Notes under the pieces: model-generated | Database searches by the model: none | Seen by the model: the letters and a program-made list of their open reading frames with translations, nothing else | Told to the model about the DNA's origin: nothing | Position numbers and translations under genes: made by a program | Assembly (NCBI GenBank): GCA_037045155.1 | Contig: JBAOIG010000003.1 | Coordinates: 558,001-622,000 of the forward strand | Reading direction: 5' to 3' | Source of the DNA: Thermomicrobiales bacterium | GTDB taxonomy: Bacteria; Chloroflexota; Chloroflexia; Thermomicrobiales; CFX8 | Length of the DNA: 64,000 nucleotides | Shown: positions 41,127-49,240 of the stretch, piece after piece | Layout: each line of letters opens with the position of its first letter | Numbering within the stretch: position 1 is the first letter of the stretch

Positions 41127-43121
41127 CTACACCACTTCCTGGATGCGGCGCAGATGGACAATCTGATCGCGTAGGAGAGCCGCCCGTTCGTACTCGAGCG
41201 CCTTGGCTGCGGTTTTCATCTGTCGTTCGAGATCGCCGATCAGTCGCGCCAGCTCATCTGGCGGAATCATTGCGACTTCACCATCGGGAGCATCGGCGTC
41301 GTAAGGTGTCGTGTCTTCCGCCGCCATCCTCACGCGGTCGGTCAGATCGCGAATCTCCTTCACGATCGATCGCGGGGTGATGCCATGCGATTCGTTGTGG
41401 GCCATCTGCCTCTCACGTCGACGATACGTCTCCTCAATTGCGCGGCGCATCGACTGCGTGATCGTATCGGCATACATGATTGCCATGCCCTCGACGTGTC
41501 GGGCGGCGCGTCCGGTTGTCTGGATGAGCGAGCCGTAGGACCGCAGATACCCTTCCTTGTCCGCATCCAGGATGGCAACGAGGGAGACTTCGGGTAGATC
41601 CAGACCCTCGCGAAGCAGGTTGATTCCGACGACGACGTCATAGATGCCTAGCCGCAGGTCGCGGAGAATCTCGATGCGCTCCAGCGTCTCGATTTCCGAA
41701 TGCAGATAGTGGGTTCGAATGCCCATCTCCTTGAGATAGTCGGACAGGTCCTCCGCCATTTTCTTGGTGAGTGTTGTTACCAGGATGCGCTCGCCGCGGG
41801 CGACGCGCTCGTTGATCTCGTGTATCAGGTCGTCGATCTGTCCCTTGGTAGGACGCACGGAGATCTGCGGATCGACGAGCCCAGTAGGACGAATGATCTG
41901 CTCGACGATCTGCTCCGAGTGTTCCATCTCGAACGGCCCCGGCGTTGCTGACACATGAACGATCTGGTGGACGTTCTCGAGGAACTCATCGAAGGTCAAC
42001 GGTCGGTTATCGCGGGCAGAGGGGAGCCGGAAGCCATGCTCGATCAGCACATCCTTCCGCGCCTTATCGCCGTGGTACATACCCCGCACCTGCGGGAGGG
42101 AGATATGTGATTCGTCGACAAAGAGCAGGAAGTCGGCGGGGAAGTAGTCCAGCAGCGTCCAGGGCTTCTGGCCCGGCTGTCGCCGGCCGAGGTGCATCGA
42201 ATAATTCTCGACCCCCGCGCAATAGCCGGCCTGCTGAAGCATCTCGACGTCGTACATCGTCCGCTGGCTGAGGCGCGCGGCCTCAAGGATCTTGCCCTCA
42301 CGATTGAGCTCGGTGAGCCGATGATGGAGCTCGTCAACGATATCGACGATCGCGACCTTCAGCTTTTCGTCAGTCGTCACGAAATGCTTGGCCGGGTAGA
42401 TGTCGGCCTCGTCGCGTTCGGCCAGGATTTCGCCGGTCAGTGGATCCAGCTCAACGATACGGTCGATCTCGTCCCCGAAGAACTCAACCCGGACGGCAAG
42501 CTCGTCGTAGACCGGATAGATCTCCAGCGTGTCACCGCGGACGCGGAACGTGCCACGGACGAGTGTCATGTCATTGCGGTCGTACTGCACGTCGATGAGG
42601 TGGCGCAGAACCCGATCGCGGCGGACCGCCTGGCCGCGTTTGAGGCTGACGACCTGCTCCTCATAGTCCGACGGTGAACCAAGACCGTAGATGCAAGACA
42701 CCGAGGCGACGATGATCACATCGCTTCGCGACCGCAACGCCCGTGTGGCGGCGTGGCGAAGCTTGTCGATCTCATCGTTGATCTGGGCGTCCTTTTCGAT
42801 GTAGGTGTCAGATCTCGCGATATACGCCTCTGGTTGATAGTAGTCGTAGTAGGAAACGAAGTATTCGACTGCGTTGTCGGGGAAGAACTCCTTGAACTCG
42901 CTGTAGAGCTGGGCTGCGAGGGTCTTGTTATGAGCAAGGACGAGCGTCGGCTTCTGGACGCGCTGGATCACGTTTGCCATCGTGAATGTCTTGCCAGAGC
43001 CGGTGACTCCGAGCAGCGTCTGCTGAGCCATTCCCGCCTCAACTCCGCGGGCAAGCTCGTCGATGGCTTGTGGCTGGTCGCCAGTTGGCTGCAGATCGGA
43101 GACGATGCGAAATGCTGGCAT
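41127..43121 (-). CDS. uvrB: excinuclease ABC subunit B
   Basis: A 664-residue damage-verification helicase of nucleotide excision repair. Motifs: GDQPQAIDELARG, LLGVTGSGKTFTMANVI (Walker A), the beta-hairpin YYDYYQPEAYIARSDTYIEK (about 92-111), DFLLFVDESHISLPQVRG (DESH), GINLLREGLDLPEVSLVAI and QTTGRAARH. The C-terminal UVR motif, LIGDLERQMKTAAKALEYER, binds UvrC. The start is the ATG at 43121 with GGAG 9 nt upstream. It may head, or belong to, the long leftward gene string that ends at xseB; its partner uvrA is 11.7 kb away. Confidence 0.96.
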   Translation of the reverse strand: MPAFRIVSDLQPTGDQPQAIDELARGVEAGMAQQTLLGVTGSGKTFTMANVIQRVQKPTLVLAHNKTLAAQLYSEFKEFFPDNAVEYFVSYYDYYQPEAYIARSDTYIEKDAQINDEIDKLRHAATRALRSRSDVIIVASVSCIYGLGSPSDYEEQVVSLKRGQAVRRDRVLRHLIDVQYDRNDMTLVRGTFRVRGDTLEIYPVYDELAVRVEFFGDEIDRIVELDPLTGEILAERDEADIYPAKHFVTTDEKLKVAIVDIVDELHHRLTELNREGKILEAARLSQRTMYDVEMLQQAGYCAGVENYSMHLGRRQPGQKPWTLLDYFPADFLLFVDESHISLPQVRGMYHGDKARKDVLIEHGFRLPSARDNRPLTFDEFLENVHQIVHVSATPGPFEMEHSEQIVEQIIRPTGLVDPQISVRPTKGQIDDLIHEINERVARGERILVTTLTKKMAEDLSDYLKEMGIRTHYLHSEIETLERIEILRDLRLGIYDVVVGINLLREGLDLPEVSLVAILDADKEGYLRSYGSLIQTTGRAARHVEGMAIMYADTITQSMRRAIEETYRRRERQMAHNESHGITPRSIVKEIRDLTDRVRMAAEDTTPYDADAPDGEVAMIPPDELARLIGDLERQMKTAAKALEYERAALLRDQIVHLRRIQEVV

Positions 43122-43153
43122 CAGACGTCGCTCCATTCTGGAGGGATGAAGAA

Positions 43154-43175
43154 GCCGGCCCCGAGGCTGGCCGGC
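43154..43175 (-). terminator. possible hairpin between small membrane gene and uvrB
   Basis: GCCGGCC (43154-43160) pairs with GGCCGGC (43169-43175). On the minus strand it is followed by TTCTTC. It would partly end transcription of the small membrane protein gene before uvrB. Confidence 0.4.
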
Positions 43176-43299
43176 AGGAACCGTCGAATTATGCCATACC
43201 CCGGACGTGTTCCCGTGCGGATGCGGGCATCCGACGCCGGCATGAATCCCGATCTGACGGGTGAATTCAGCGTACGGCTACCTCCGATGCATCTCCACC

Positions 43300-43725
43300 T
43301 CAGCGGCGCACGCGATGGATCCAGTCCCGGAGTCGCCCGCCCATCGAGCTTCCGTCATCCGGTGTGAAGCTGATATCTCGTCCTCTCCAGGTCCTGGGCC
43401 CATCGATCGAGCTGGCAGTGGCGCTAGGCCGGCCACGCCTGAAGAACAAGATGATCAGACACCCAAGCGACAGCACAGTCGCGATAACCTGGATGATGCC
43501 ACTCGACATCAGCGCGACGAACGCGAAGACGACGACGAGACCCAGGTTCATGCTGGGGGATACCCGAGACAGGCTCGGTAGTTGGAATCGCCGACGGGTT
43601 GGGCCAGACGACGTCGGATGGACGACCCGCAGGTGGGGATACCTGGGCTTCGGCGCGTCGTTCTCCATCTGGTCGAGGATCTCAATAATCTCTTCCTCGA
43701 CCCTCGTGTACTTCTTGTCAGGCAT
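43300..43725 (-). CDS. small membrane protein with acidic N-terminus
   Basis: A 141-residue protein of unknown function. The cytosolic N-terminus is a charged helix (YTRVEEEIIEILDQMENDAP). Two adjacent hydrophobic helices follow, about 68-86 and 89-107 (LGLVVVFAFVALMSSGIIQV, TVLSLGCLIILFF). The C-terminal part is Arg- and Gly-rich. The start is the ATG at 43725, preceded by GGAGGAGG, one of the strongest ribosome sites in the window. Further upstream in-frame codons are not supported. Probably part of the uvrB transcription unit, separated from it by a weak hairpin. Confidence 0.65.
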   Translation of the reverse strand: MPDKKYTRVEEEIIEILDQMENDAPKPRYPHLRVVHPTSSGPTRRRFQLPSLSRVSPSMNLGLVVVFAFVALMSSGIIQVIATVLSLGCLIILFFRRGRPSATASSIDGPRTWRGRDISFTPDDGSSMGGRLRDWIHRVRR

Positions 43726-43928
43726 GGCGGCCTCCTCCGCGATGCGGTGTGGGCATGGATGGGAGAGCGAGGGCTCCACGCGAATCCGCGAGATTCTGAC
43801 CGGAACGGCGGGTGGCAGTAGCTCAGAATAGCCTACGCGCGAAAGCACGGCGATGGCTCGTTAGTGTACGACACTCGCGGCATCGCGAATGGCGTGTTTC
43901 GCGAACTCCGCGGCTCGGTCTTTGACCG

Positions 43929-44498
43929 ATGGTAGACTTCGACGTTCAGCTCCTGTGCCGGCCGCTCGAAGCGATTGGCCGCCGGCGACTACCTCACGAT
44001 GCCTTGACACTGGATGAGACGATGATTCGATATACCGTTGCCGATGACAATGGGACCGTGAGCTTCCTCGGCCCCGCCCATGTGATGAAGATGCTTGTGG
44101 CTGCATGCGCGCGCGGCGCGGCAACCCTCGACGACTTGCTCGATCTCAGCGTGCGATACGACGATCAGTTTTCTCGGAATGTTCTGGACGGCCTCGCGAT
44201 CTTCGACGAGCACAATTCTCGAGAAAATACCAGCCAGATCGAGGCGGTCTTTGCTAGCCAGCCGCCGATTGAGTGGCCCCCTTTTCGAGTGTTCAACGAT
44301 GTGACCCGGCGGGCGAGCACCCAGCCGGGTCATACTGGAACGATCGTGTTCAACCTGCGTTTCAAACGAATCGTGCAGGTACAGAATAGTTATGCCGAAA
44401 TTCTGCGCCGAGATCGGGGCCGTATTCGGGAGGGTGGCCGGCCCACCCGGATGCTGTACTACTACGATCTACCGTCGGAATGGTCGCTCGTGCCCTGA
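43929..44498 (+). CDS. conserved-looking protein of unknown function
   Basis: A 189-residue soluble protein that I do not recognise. It has an N-terminal RxxL-rich segment (VQLLCRPLEAIGRRRLPHDA), a central region predicted alpha/beta (VSFLGPAHVMKMLVAACARG then TLDDLLDLSVRYDDQF), and a C-terminal strand-rich part with RPTRMLYYYDLPSEWSLVP. No signal peptide, membrane segment or metal motif is evident. The only Cys residues are C10 and one in AAC. It is transcribed alone, convergent with tyrA (4-nt gap). The start is the ATG at 43929; no clear ribosome site supports it. Confidence 0.6.
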   Translation: MVDFDVQLLCRPLEAIGRRRLPHDALTLDETMIRYTVADDNGTVSFLGPAHVMKMLVAACARGAATLDDLLDLSVRYDDQFSRNVLDGLAIFDEHNSRENTSQIEAVFASQPPIEWPPFRVFNDVTRRASTQPGHTGTIVFNLRFKRIVQVQNSYAEILRRDRGRIREGGRPTRMLYYYDLPSEWSLVP

Positions 44499-44502
44499 GC
44501 CT

Positions 44503-45549
44503 CTATTCGCGGTCTTTTCGCGGAGCAGGCTTCTGACGGTCGCCTGGCGAATCTACTCGCGGCTTCCGACGGAACATCCCGCCGAATAGCATCTGGGACA
44601 TCTGATCGCTCATCGACGCGCGTGTCATCTCGTCCTGCGTCTGTTGCACGAGTTGGCCCTCGCGACGCTCGGTTGTTGCCCAGTCGGCCCTGGCGTCCCG
44701 AGCTTCGGTGAAGTGTGCGAGCAGTGTCTCATCGGTCTCGTCCGTTGCCGCTGCAATCAGAGACCGTTCGTGTTCCAGCTCTTCAATAGCAGTGTCAAGC
44801 CAGCGCAAGATCGCGCCACGGTTCGTTGCGCAGATATCGCGGTGCATCTCCGGGCTGCCGGCCGCGAGGCGGGACGCATCCCGGAACCCTCCGGCGCTGA
44901 GGTGCTTCATGTCCCGCCAGCCGGTGTCGCGGCTGACCGACCGCATGAGCGCGACAGAGAGCAGGAACGGCAGGTGGCTGATCCCCGCGACGTACGCATC
45001 GTGCTCGATGGCGTCGATGAAGAGCGGCTCGGCGCCGAGAGCATTGACCATACCGAGGACTGTCTGAACCGCGGTCTCGTCGGCCTGGACACTCGGCACA
45101 ACACACCAGGTCGCGTCCTTGAACAGAGCAGCGTCTGCGCCCTCGACGCTCTGGGTCTTGCCCGCCATCGGATGGCCCCCGATGAAGCTGACGTTCTCCG
45201 GCAGCGTCGTTCTCGCCCAATCCATGACCTCTGCCTTGGTCGAGGTCGTGTCGGTGACGACTGCGCCGTCCTTCAGATGCGGGGCGATCGACTCCATCAC
45301 TCCCCGAACCGTCAGCGGCGGCACGGCTAGCACAATGAGATCGGCGCCCTGGACGGCGCGCGTCAGGTCCCATTCGGTGTTATCGACGGCCTTGAGCTTC
45401 TTACTGTAATTCTGGTGCTCGAGGTCGAGGTCAAAACCCGTGATTGAAAGAACTGCCGAACGGTTACCGTCCTTCGTCGCCCAGCGGCTCAAACCGAGGC
45501 CGATCGACGAACCGATTAATCCGAGACCAATAATCGTCACCTTTTGCAT
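44503..45549 (-). CDS. tyrA: prephenate dehydrogenase
   Basis: A 348-residue NAD(P)-dependent enzyme of tyrosine synthesis. The N-terminal Rossmann fold starts VTIIGLGLIGSSIGLGLSR (GxGxxG, 8-13). Further motifs are VLAVPPLTVRGVMESIAPHL, VTDTTSTKAEV, FIGGHPMAGKTQSVEGA (catalytic His and substrate-binding loop) and the helical dimerisation domain from about 195 (VAGISHLPFLLSVALM). A Gln/Arg/Lys-rich tail of about 60 residues (RRKPRVDSPGDRQKPAPRKD) is longer than usual and carries no ACT domain. The start is the ATG at 45549. A recurring -10 element lies 60 nt upstream. Confidence 0.92.
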   Translation of the reverse strand: MQKVTIIGLGLIGSSIGLGLSRWATKDGNRSAVLSITGFDLDLEHQNYSKKLKAVDNTEWDLTRAVQGADLIVLAVPPLTVRGVMESIAPHLKDGAVVTDTTSTKAEVMDWARTTLPENVSFIGGHPMAGKTQSVEGADAALFKDATWCVVPSVQADETAVQTVLGMVNALGAEPLFIDAIEHDAYVAGISHLPFLLSVALMRSVSRDTGWRDMKHLSAGGFRDASRLAAGSPEMHRDICATNRGAILRWLDTAIEELEHERSLIAAATDETDETLLAHFTEARDARADWATTERREGQLVQQTQDEMTRASMSDQMSQMLFGGMFRRKPRVDSPGDRQKPAPRKDRE

Positions 45550-45610
45550 GGTGTTCCCTTCAAGCTGTCGATGGGGCGCCGGGTAATTAAGGGCTCACTG
45601 TGGCGCGAAA

Positions 45611-45619
45611 AGTATAGCA
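45611..45619 (-). promoter_or_regulatory. extended -10 element upstream of tyrA
   Basis: Reads TGCTATACT on the minus strand, about 62 nt before the tyrA ATG. Confidence 0.55.
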
Positions 45620-45645
45620 AACCACCCCCAATGCTCTGGCGAAAC

Positions 45646-45846
45646 TCATGGTGTCGGTGACGGAGTAGCGGGAACGATCGTCGGGGAGCCAGCCGGAGGG
45701 GTGATCGTGCCGGATGTCGTGAAGTCGCTCAGCAACGGGTCGATACGAATGAACAGCACGATGAACGTCACGATCAGAATGACGATGGCGATGGCAAGGG
45801 TGGCCGCCACCGCACTTTCGCGTCGTGAAGATCCGCTTCTGGTCAT
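45646..45846 (-). CDS. very small single-helix membrane protein
   Basis: A 66-residue putative protein. A basic N-terminus (TRSGSSRRESAVA) precedes a strongly hydrophobic helix (AIAIVILIVTFIVLFIRI, about 17-36), followed by an external Thr/Pro/Ser-rich tail (TSGTITPPAGSPTIVPATPS). The composition of its tail resembles the linker of the protein at 39789-41090. It has its own candidate promoter (TGCTATCCT, minus strand, 45919-45927) and lies just before tyrA on the same strand. The arrangement favours a real gene, but its size keeps confidence low. Confidence 0.5.
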   Translation of the reverse strand: MTRSGSSRRESAVAATLAIAIVILIVTFIVLFIRIDPLLSDFTTSGTITPPAGSPTIVPATPSPTP

Positions 45847-45918
45847 TGCTGCGCCATCGTCTCTGGAGAATAGCTCTGCCAGTTGGCATTCCGCGGCTCG
45901 TTCGGGTTCGTGGCCGAA

Positions 45919-45927
45919 AGGATAGCA
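45919..45927 (-). promoter_or_regulatory. extended -10 element upstream of the small membrane gene
   Basis: Reads TGCTATCCT on the minus strand, 73 nt before the start at 45846. It is divergent from the aldehyde dehydrogenase element 28 nt away. Confidence 0.4.
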
Positions 45928-45955
45928 GTGACGAGCGAAGCATTCGTGACTCGTT

Positions 45956-45964
45956 TGCTACACT
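45956..45964 (+). promoter_or_regulatory. extended -10 element upstream of the aldehyde dehydrogenase
   Basis: Reads TGCTACACT, 70 nt before the ATG at 46034. No good -35. Confidence 0.4.
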
Positions 45965-46033
45965 GGCCTACGTTGCTCGCGCGTAAGCGCGAGGTGCGTC
46001 GGCGCGCCGCGCTGCGAGAAAAGGACAAACGAG

Positions 46034-47533
46034 ATGACTGATTTCCGGAACTACATCAATGGCCGGTGGGTCGATGCGAAGGGCGGCGGCGCGATTGAGC
46101 GCGCGAACCCGGCGACTGGAGCGATGATCGGCAGCTTTCCGAAGAGCGGGCGCGACGACGTGGTCGCAGCTGTCGAGGCGGCTAACGCTGCGTTCGACAC
46201 GTGGAGGCGATATCCCGCGCCGAAACGCGGTGAGATCCTGTATCGAGTTGGTCAGCTGATGATGGACCGCAAGGAACAGCTCGGCCGCGAGATGACCGAA
46301 GAGATGGGGAAGGTTCTCACCGAGGCCAAGGGTGATGTCCAGGAGGGCATCGACATGGCGTTCTACATGGGCGGCGAAGGACGACGGATGTTCGGTCAGA
46401 CCGTGCCGGCCGAGCTGCCAAACAAGTGGGCGATGTCTGTCCGGAAGCCGCTCGGGGTCGTCGCTGCGATCACGCCCTGGAACTTCCCAATGGCGATCCC
46501 GACCTGGAAGATCATGCCCGCTCTCGTCGCTGGGAACACCGTTGTCCTGAAGCCCGCGTCCTACACGCCCCGGATGGCGGTGCGGCTGGTCGAGATCTTC
46601 GAGGAAGCTGGCCTTCCGAAGGGGGTGCTGAACCTCGTGATCGGCAGCGGCCAGGAGGCGGGCGAGGTTCTGCTGGAGCACCCTGATGTCGCTTTGATCT
46701 CATTTACCGGGTCGAACGAAACAGGCACGCATATCAACGTCGAGGCGGCAAGGTCGCTCAAGCGCGTGTCGCTCGAGCTGGGTGGCAAGAACGCGATCAT
46801 CGTCATGGATGACGCCGACGTCGACCTGGCCGTTGAAGGCATCGTCTGGAGCGCGTTTGGCACCTCCGGCCAACGATGCACTGCCGCCAGTCGGGTGATT
46901 GCGGACCGCAAGGTTGCGGACGAGGTTACCCAGAAGATCGCGGACCGCGCAGAGGCGATGCGGCTCGGGGACGGTCTGGACGCATCGACCGATATTGGGC
47001 CAGTCGTCAGTAAGTCGCAGCTCGAACGGATTCAGTCCTACATCGTCATCGGCAAGGAAGAGGGCGCTGAACTGGCCGTCGGCGGCCGAATCGCCGACTG
47101 GGATGACCTCTCGAAGGGTCACTTCCACCAGCCGACTGTCTTCGGTAACGTCAAGCCGGACATGCGGATTGCCCAGGAGGAGATCTTCGGGCCGGTGACG
47201 GCAGTGATCCCGGTCGACGGTCTGGACGAGGCCATCCGGGTGGCCAACAACGTGAAGTACGGCCTCTCAGCCTCGATCTACACGCAGGACGTGAACCGCG
47301 CGTTCCATGCGATGCAAGAGCTCTACACCGGCATTTGCTACATCAATGCCGGCACGATTGGCGCGGAAATTCAGTTGCCGTTTGGCGGCACCAAGGCGAC
47401 CGGTAACGGTCATCGTGAGGCCGGCCAGGCAGCGATGGATGTCGTGACCGAATGGCAGGCGATCTACGTCGACTACAGCGGCCGGCTGCAGCGCGCGCAG
47501 ATCGACGAGGTTCCCAGCGCTGACGCATCCTAG
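46034..47533 (+). CDS. NAD(P)-dependent aldehyde dehydrogenase
   Basis: A 499-residue ALDH-superfamily enzyme. It has AITPWNFPMAIPTWKIMPAL (about 146-165), TVVLKPASYTP, LISFTGSNETGTHINVEAA (NAD-binding), LELGGKNAIIVMDDAD (general base Glu in ELGGK) and FGTSGQRCTAASRVI (catalytic Cys about residue 282). QEEIFGPVTAVIPV and PFGGTKATGNGHREAGQ are near the end. It resembles succinate-semialdehyde/aminoadipate-semialdehyde dehydrogenases, but the substrate cannot be fixed. The start is the ATG at 46034 with AAAGGAC upstream. A strong hairpin follows. Confidence 0.92.
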   Translation: MTDFRNYINGRWVDAKGGGAIERANPATGAMIGSFPKSGRDDVVAAVEAANAAFDTWRRYPAPKRGEILYRVGQLMMDRKEQLGREMTEEMGKVLTEAKGDVQEGIDMAFYMGGEGRRMFGQTVPAELPNKWAMSVRKPLGVVAAITPWNFPMAIPTWKIMPALVAGNTVVLKPASYTPRMAVRLVEIFEEAGLPKGVLNLVIGSGQEAGEVLLEHPDVALISFTGSNETGTHINVEAARSLKRVSLELGGKNAIIVMDDADVDLAVEGIVWSAFGTSGQRCTAASRVIADRKVADEVTQKIADRAEAMRLGDGLDASTDIGPVVSKSQLERIQSYIVIGKEEGAELAVGGRIADWDDLSKGHFHQPTVFGNVKPDMRIAQEEIFGPVTAVIPVDGLDEAIRVANNVKYGLSASIYTQDVNRAFHAMQELYTGICYINAGTIGAEIQLPFGGTKATGNGHREAGQAAMDVVTEWQAIYVDYSGRLQRAQIDEVPSADAS

Positions 47534-47551
47534 ACACAATAGAGATCGACG

Positions 47552-47573
47552 CGGGGCCGGCTAGCCGGCCCCG
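47552..47573. terminator. terminator after the aldehyde dehydrogenase gene
   Basis: CGGGGCCGG-CTAG-CCGGCCCCG followed by TTCTTC. It also lies just beyond the stop of the convergent CoA-binding gene. Confidence 0.75.
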
Positions 47574-47577
47574 TTCT

Positions 47578-48018
47578 TCATGCCTCGTGCGCGGAAACGT
47601 GGACGCCGCCGGGCCAGACCTTCTTCTCAACCATCGCGCAGTGATGATGGATGACCTGCAGGCCGAGCTCCGTCGCATAGGCGATCAGCTCTTCGCTCTC
47701 GGCGCCCGGTTGCAGCCAGAAGATCGGGATTCCAAGCTCGGCGGCCTCGATTGCGACTCGTCGTCCAACCCATGACGGGACGACGACATCGACGACATCG
47801 GGCTTCTCCGGCAGATCCTTCAGCGTCGGGTAGATTGGGTCGCCATCGACGCTTTCGGCATTGGGGTTCACACCGTACACGGTGTAGCCGGCCTGCTTCA
47901 GGTTTCGGTAGATTCGGTTTCCGAACTTCTCGGTGTTCTCAGATGCGCCGACAATAGCCCAGATCTTGTGGTTGATGGCCTCGTCGATGATTCCGCGCAT
48001 TGGCCGTTGCTCTGCCAT
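47578..48018 (-). CDS. CoA-binding protein (YccU-like)
   Basis: A 146-residue single Rossmann domain of the CoA_binding_2 family. Features are IWAIVGASENTEKFGNRIYR (nucleotide-binding), LKQAGYTVYGVNPNAESVDG, PDVVDVVVPSWVGRRVAIEAA, and GIPIFWLQPGAESEELIAYA. These proteins bind CoA or acyl-CoA and are often of unknown physiological role. The start is the ATG at 48018, with GGGAGGA about 5 nt upstream. It is read leftward, downstream of a tRNA-Ser gene. Confidence 0.85.
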   Translation of the reverse strand: MAEQRPMRGIIDEAINHKIWAIVGASENTEKFGNRIYRNLKQAGYTVYGVNPNAESVDGDPIYPTLKDLPEKPDVVDVVVPSWVGRRVAIEAAELGIPIFWLQPGAESEELIAYATELGLQVIHHHCAMVEKKVWPGGVHVSAHEA

Positions 48019-48077
48019 GAGTCCTCCCATCGCGCGCCGGTTGCAAACGGCATCGCTCTTCTCTTCGAAACAATAAG

Positions 48078-48104
48078 AACGGCCGGGCATTCCGCCCGAC
48101 CGTT
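48078..48104 (-). terminator. terminator after tRNA-Ser(GCT)
   Basis: AACGG-C-CGGGC (48078-48088) pairs with GCCCG-A-CCGTT (48094-48104) across one mismatch. On the minus strand it follows the tRNA 3' end by 9 nt and is followed by TTCTTATTG. Confidence 0.6.
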
Positions 48105-48112
48105 TCATCATG

Positions 48113-48202
48113 CGGGAAGGGAGGGATTCGAACCCTCGGTGGACTTATAAGGCCCACAACCGCTTAGCAGGCGGCCCCATTCGACCACTCTGGCACCTTC
48201 CC
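48113..48202 (-). tRNA. tRNA-Ser (anticodon GCT)
   Basis: A 90-nt type II tRNA. On the minus strand the acceptor GGGAAGG (48202-48196) pairs with CCTTCCC (48120-48114). The D arm is GCCAGAGTGG-like. The anticodon stem-loop is CCGC-CTGCTAA-GCGG, with anticodon GCT, reading AGC/AGT codons. A long variable arm precedes the T arm (AGGGTTCGAATCCCT). The discriminator is G, the serine identity base. CCA is not encoded. Confidence 0.96.
48118..48135 (+). repeat. 18-bp direct repeat, left copy (within tRNA-Ser T arm)
   Basis: AGGGAGGGATTCGAACCC is repeated exactly at 52367-52384, in the same orientation. It lies in the T arm and acceptor end of the tRNA-Ser genes on either side of the redox cassette. 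Confidence 0.8.
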
Positions 48203-48280
48203 TTACAGGGCAGTTCAGCGCAGAAAGTGCATCGACATGGGTCAATAACACCATGTGTTCGACGCTGAATGCCGGGCGCA

Positions 48281-48289
48281 AGTATAGCA
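48281..48289 (-). promoter_or_regulatory. extended -10 element of the tRNA-Ser(GCT) gene
   Basis: Reads TGCTATACT on the minus strand, about 80 nt upstream of the mature tRNA 5' end. Confidence 0.5.
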
Positions 48290-48405
48290 GAGGCCGGTCA
48301 ACCGTTTCCGAGACCCATGCTGCCGATCTGGATCGGATGCGTGTATAACCGAAGATCATAGGGCCGCTCGAAGCAGCGGTGGCTGGCAGGCTGGAGGAAC
48401 GGCAG

Positions 48406-49146
48406 TTGAGTGGATCGCCCGCGCGACAGACGGGCTGGGGGGTTGAACGCCGCGCAGCGTTGCTGGGAGGCGTCCGTCCTTTTGACGAACTCTCGGAAGA
48501 GACACTCCTGTCGATTGCGGGACGTAGTCGCGTTCGATCGATCGAACGTGGTTCGATCATCTTCGTTGAAGGACAACCCGCCGATGCGGTTCACGTGCTT
48601 GCCGAGGGCGAGGTGCGTGTCATTCGCGAAACCGATGATGGACGTGAGGTCATCCTCCGTTTGATCCGGCCGGGCGAGATGTTCGGTGGCGCAGGTGGTT
48701 GGGGTGTCGACAACTACCCGGCGACGACGATGGCTGCGGAAACCTCGGTCGTTCTCGTGTTGCCGGCGATTGAATTCCAATCGCTGATTCGAGAATTCCC
48801 CGATTTTGCGATCTCGGTAATCAGAGAGCTCGGGTCTCGACTTCGTGACGCTGAATCACGCATCCAGGAATTGCAGACCGAGCGCGTCGAGCGGCGCATT
48901 GCCCGGATGTTGCTCCGGCTGGCAAACCGCACGGGGACGCGCACGGCCGTCGGCATCGAGATCGACGTCACTCTCTCGCGTCAGGCGATTGCTGACCTCT
49001 GTGGAACAACGCTCAGTACCGCAAGTCGCGTGCTGAGCGCGTGGGATCGACAAGGCATTCTGATCGCCGCGCGTGAGCGTGTCATCATCCTCCGCCCTCA
49101 TGATCTTGTCGCAATCGCTGAAGATATCGCCGACACCACCAATTGA
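48406..49146 (+). CDS. Crp/Fnr-family transcriptional regulator
   Basis: A 246-residue regulator. The N-terminal cyclic-nucleotide-binding fold (about 20-135) has RSIERGSIIFVEGQPADAVH and LRLIRPGEMFGGAGGWGVDN. A dimerisation helix (QSLIREFPDFAISVIRELGS then RLRDAESRIQELQTERVERR) leads to a winged-helix HTH with LSRQAIADLCGTTLSTASRV. The N-terminal cysteine set of Fe-S FNR is absent; the only Cys lies in the HTH. So sensing could be by haem (Dnr type), a nucleotide or none of these. The TTG at 48406 is chosen because GGAGG lies 8 nt upstream. It heads the redox cassette and is a candidate regulator of it. Confidence 0.9.
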   Translation: MSGSPARQTGWGVERRAALLGGVRPFDELSEETLLSIAGRSRVRSIERGSIIFVEGQPADAVHVLAEGEVRVIRETDDGREVILRLIRPGEMFGGAGGWGVDNYPATTMAAETSVVLVLPAIEFQSLIREFPDFAISVIRELGSRLRDAESRIQELQTERVERRIARMLLRLANRTGTRTAVGIEIDVTLSRQAIADLCGTTLSTASRVLSAWDRQGILIAARERVIILRPHDLVAIAEDIADTTN

Positions 49147-49150
49147 CCCG

Positions 49151-49176
49151 GCGTCTTTGCGCTGGCGCAAAGACGC
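49151..49176 (+). terminator. perfect palindrome after the Crp-like gene: terminator or operator
   Basis: GCGTCTTTGCG-CTGG-CGCAAAGACGC, an 11-bp perfect inverted repeat (12 bp if the loop is 2 nt), begins 4 nt after the regulator stop and is followed by GCTCTTCT. It could be an intrinsic terminator. Its core TTTGCGCTGGCGCAAA also has the spacing of a dimeric Crp/Fnr-type site, so it might serve as an operator for the downstream genes. Confidence 0.5.
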
Positions 49177-49240
49177 GCTCTTCTACGTCTGGCATATGTT
49201 GGTGAAGCGTGCCGGACGGCGTCGATGGCAAGGACAAGCC

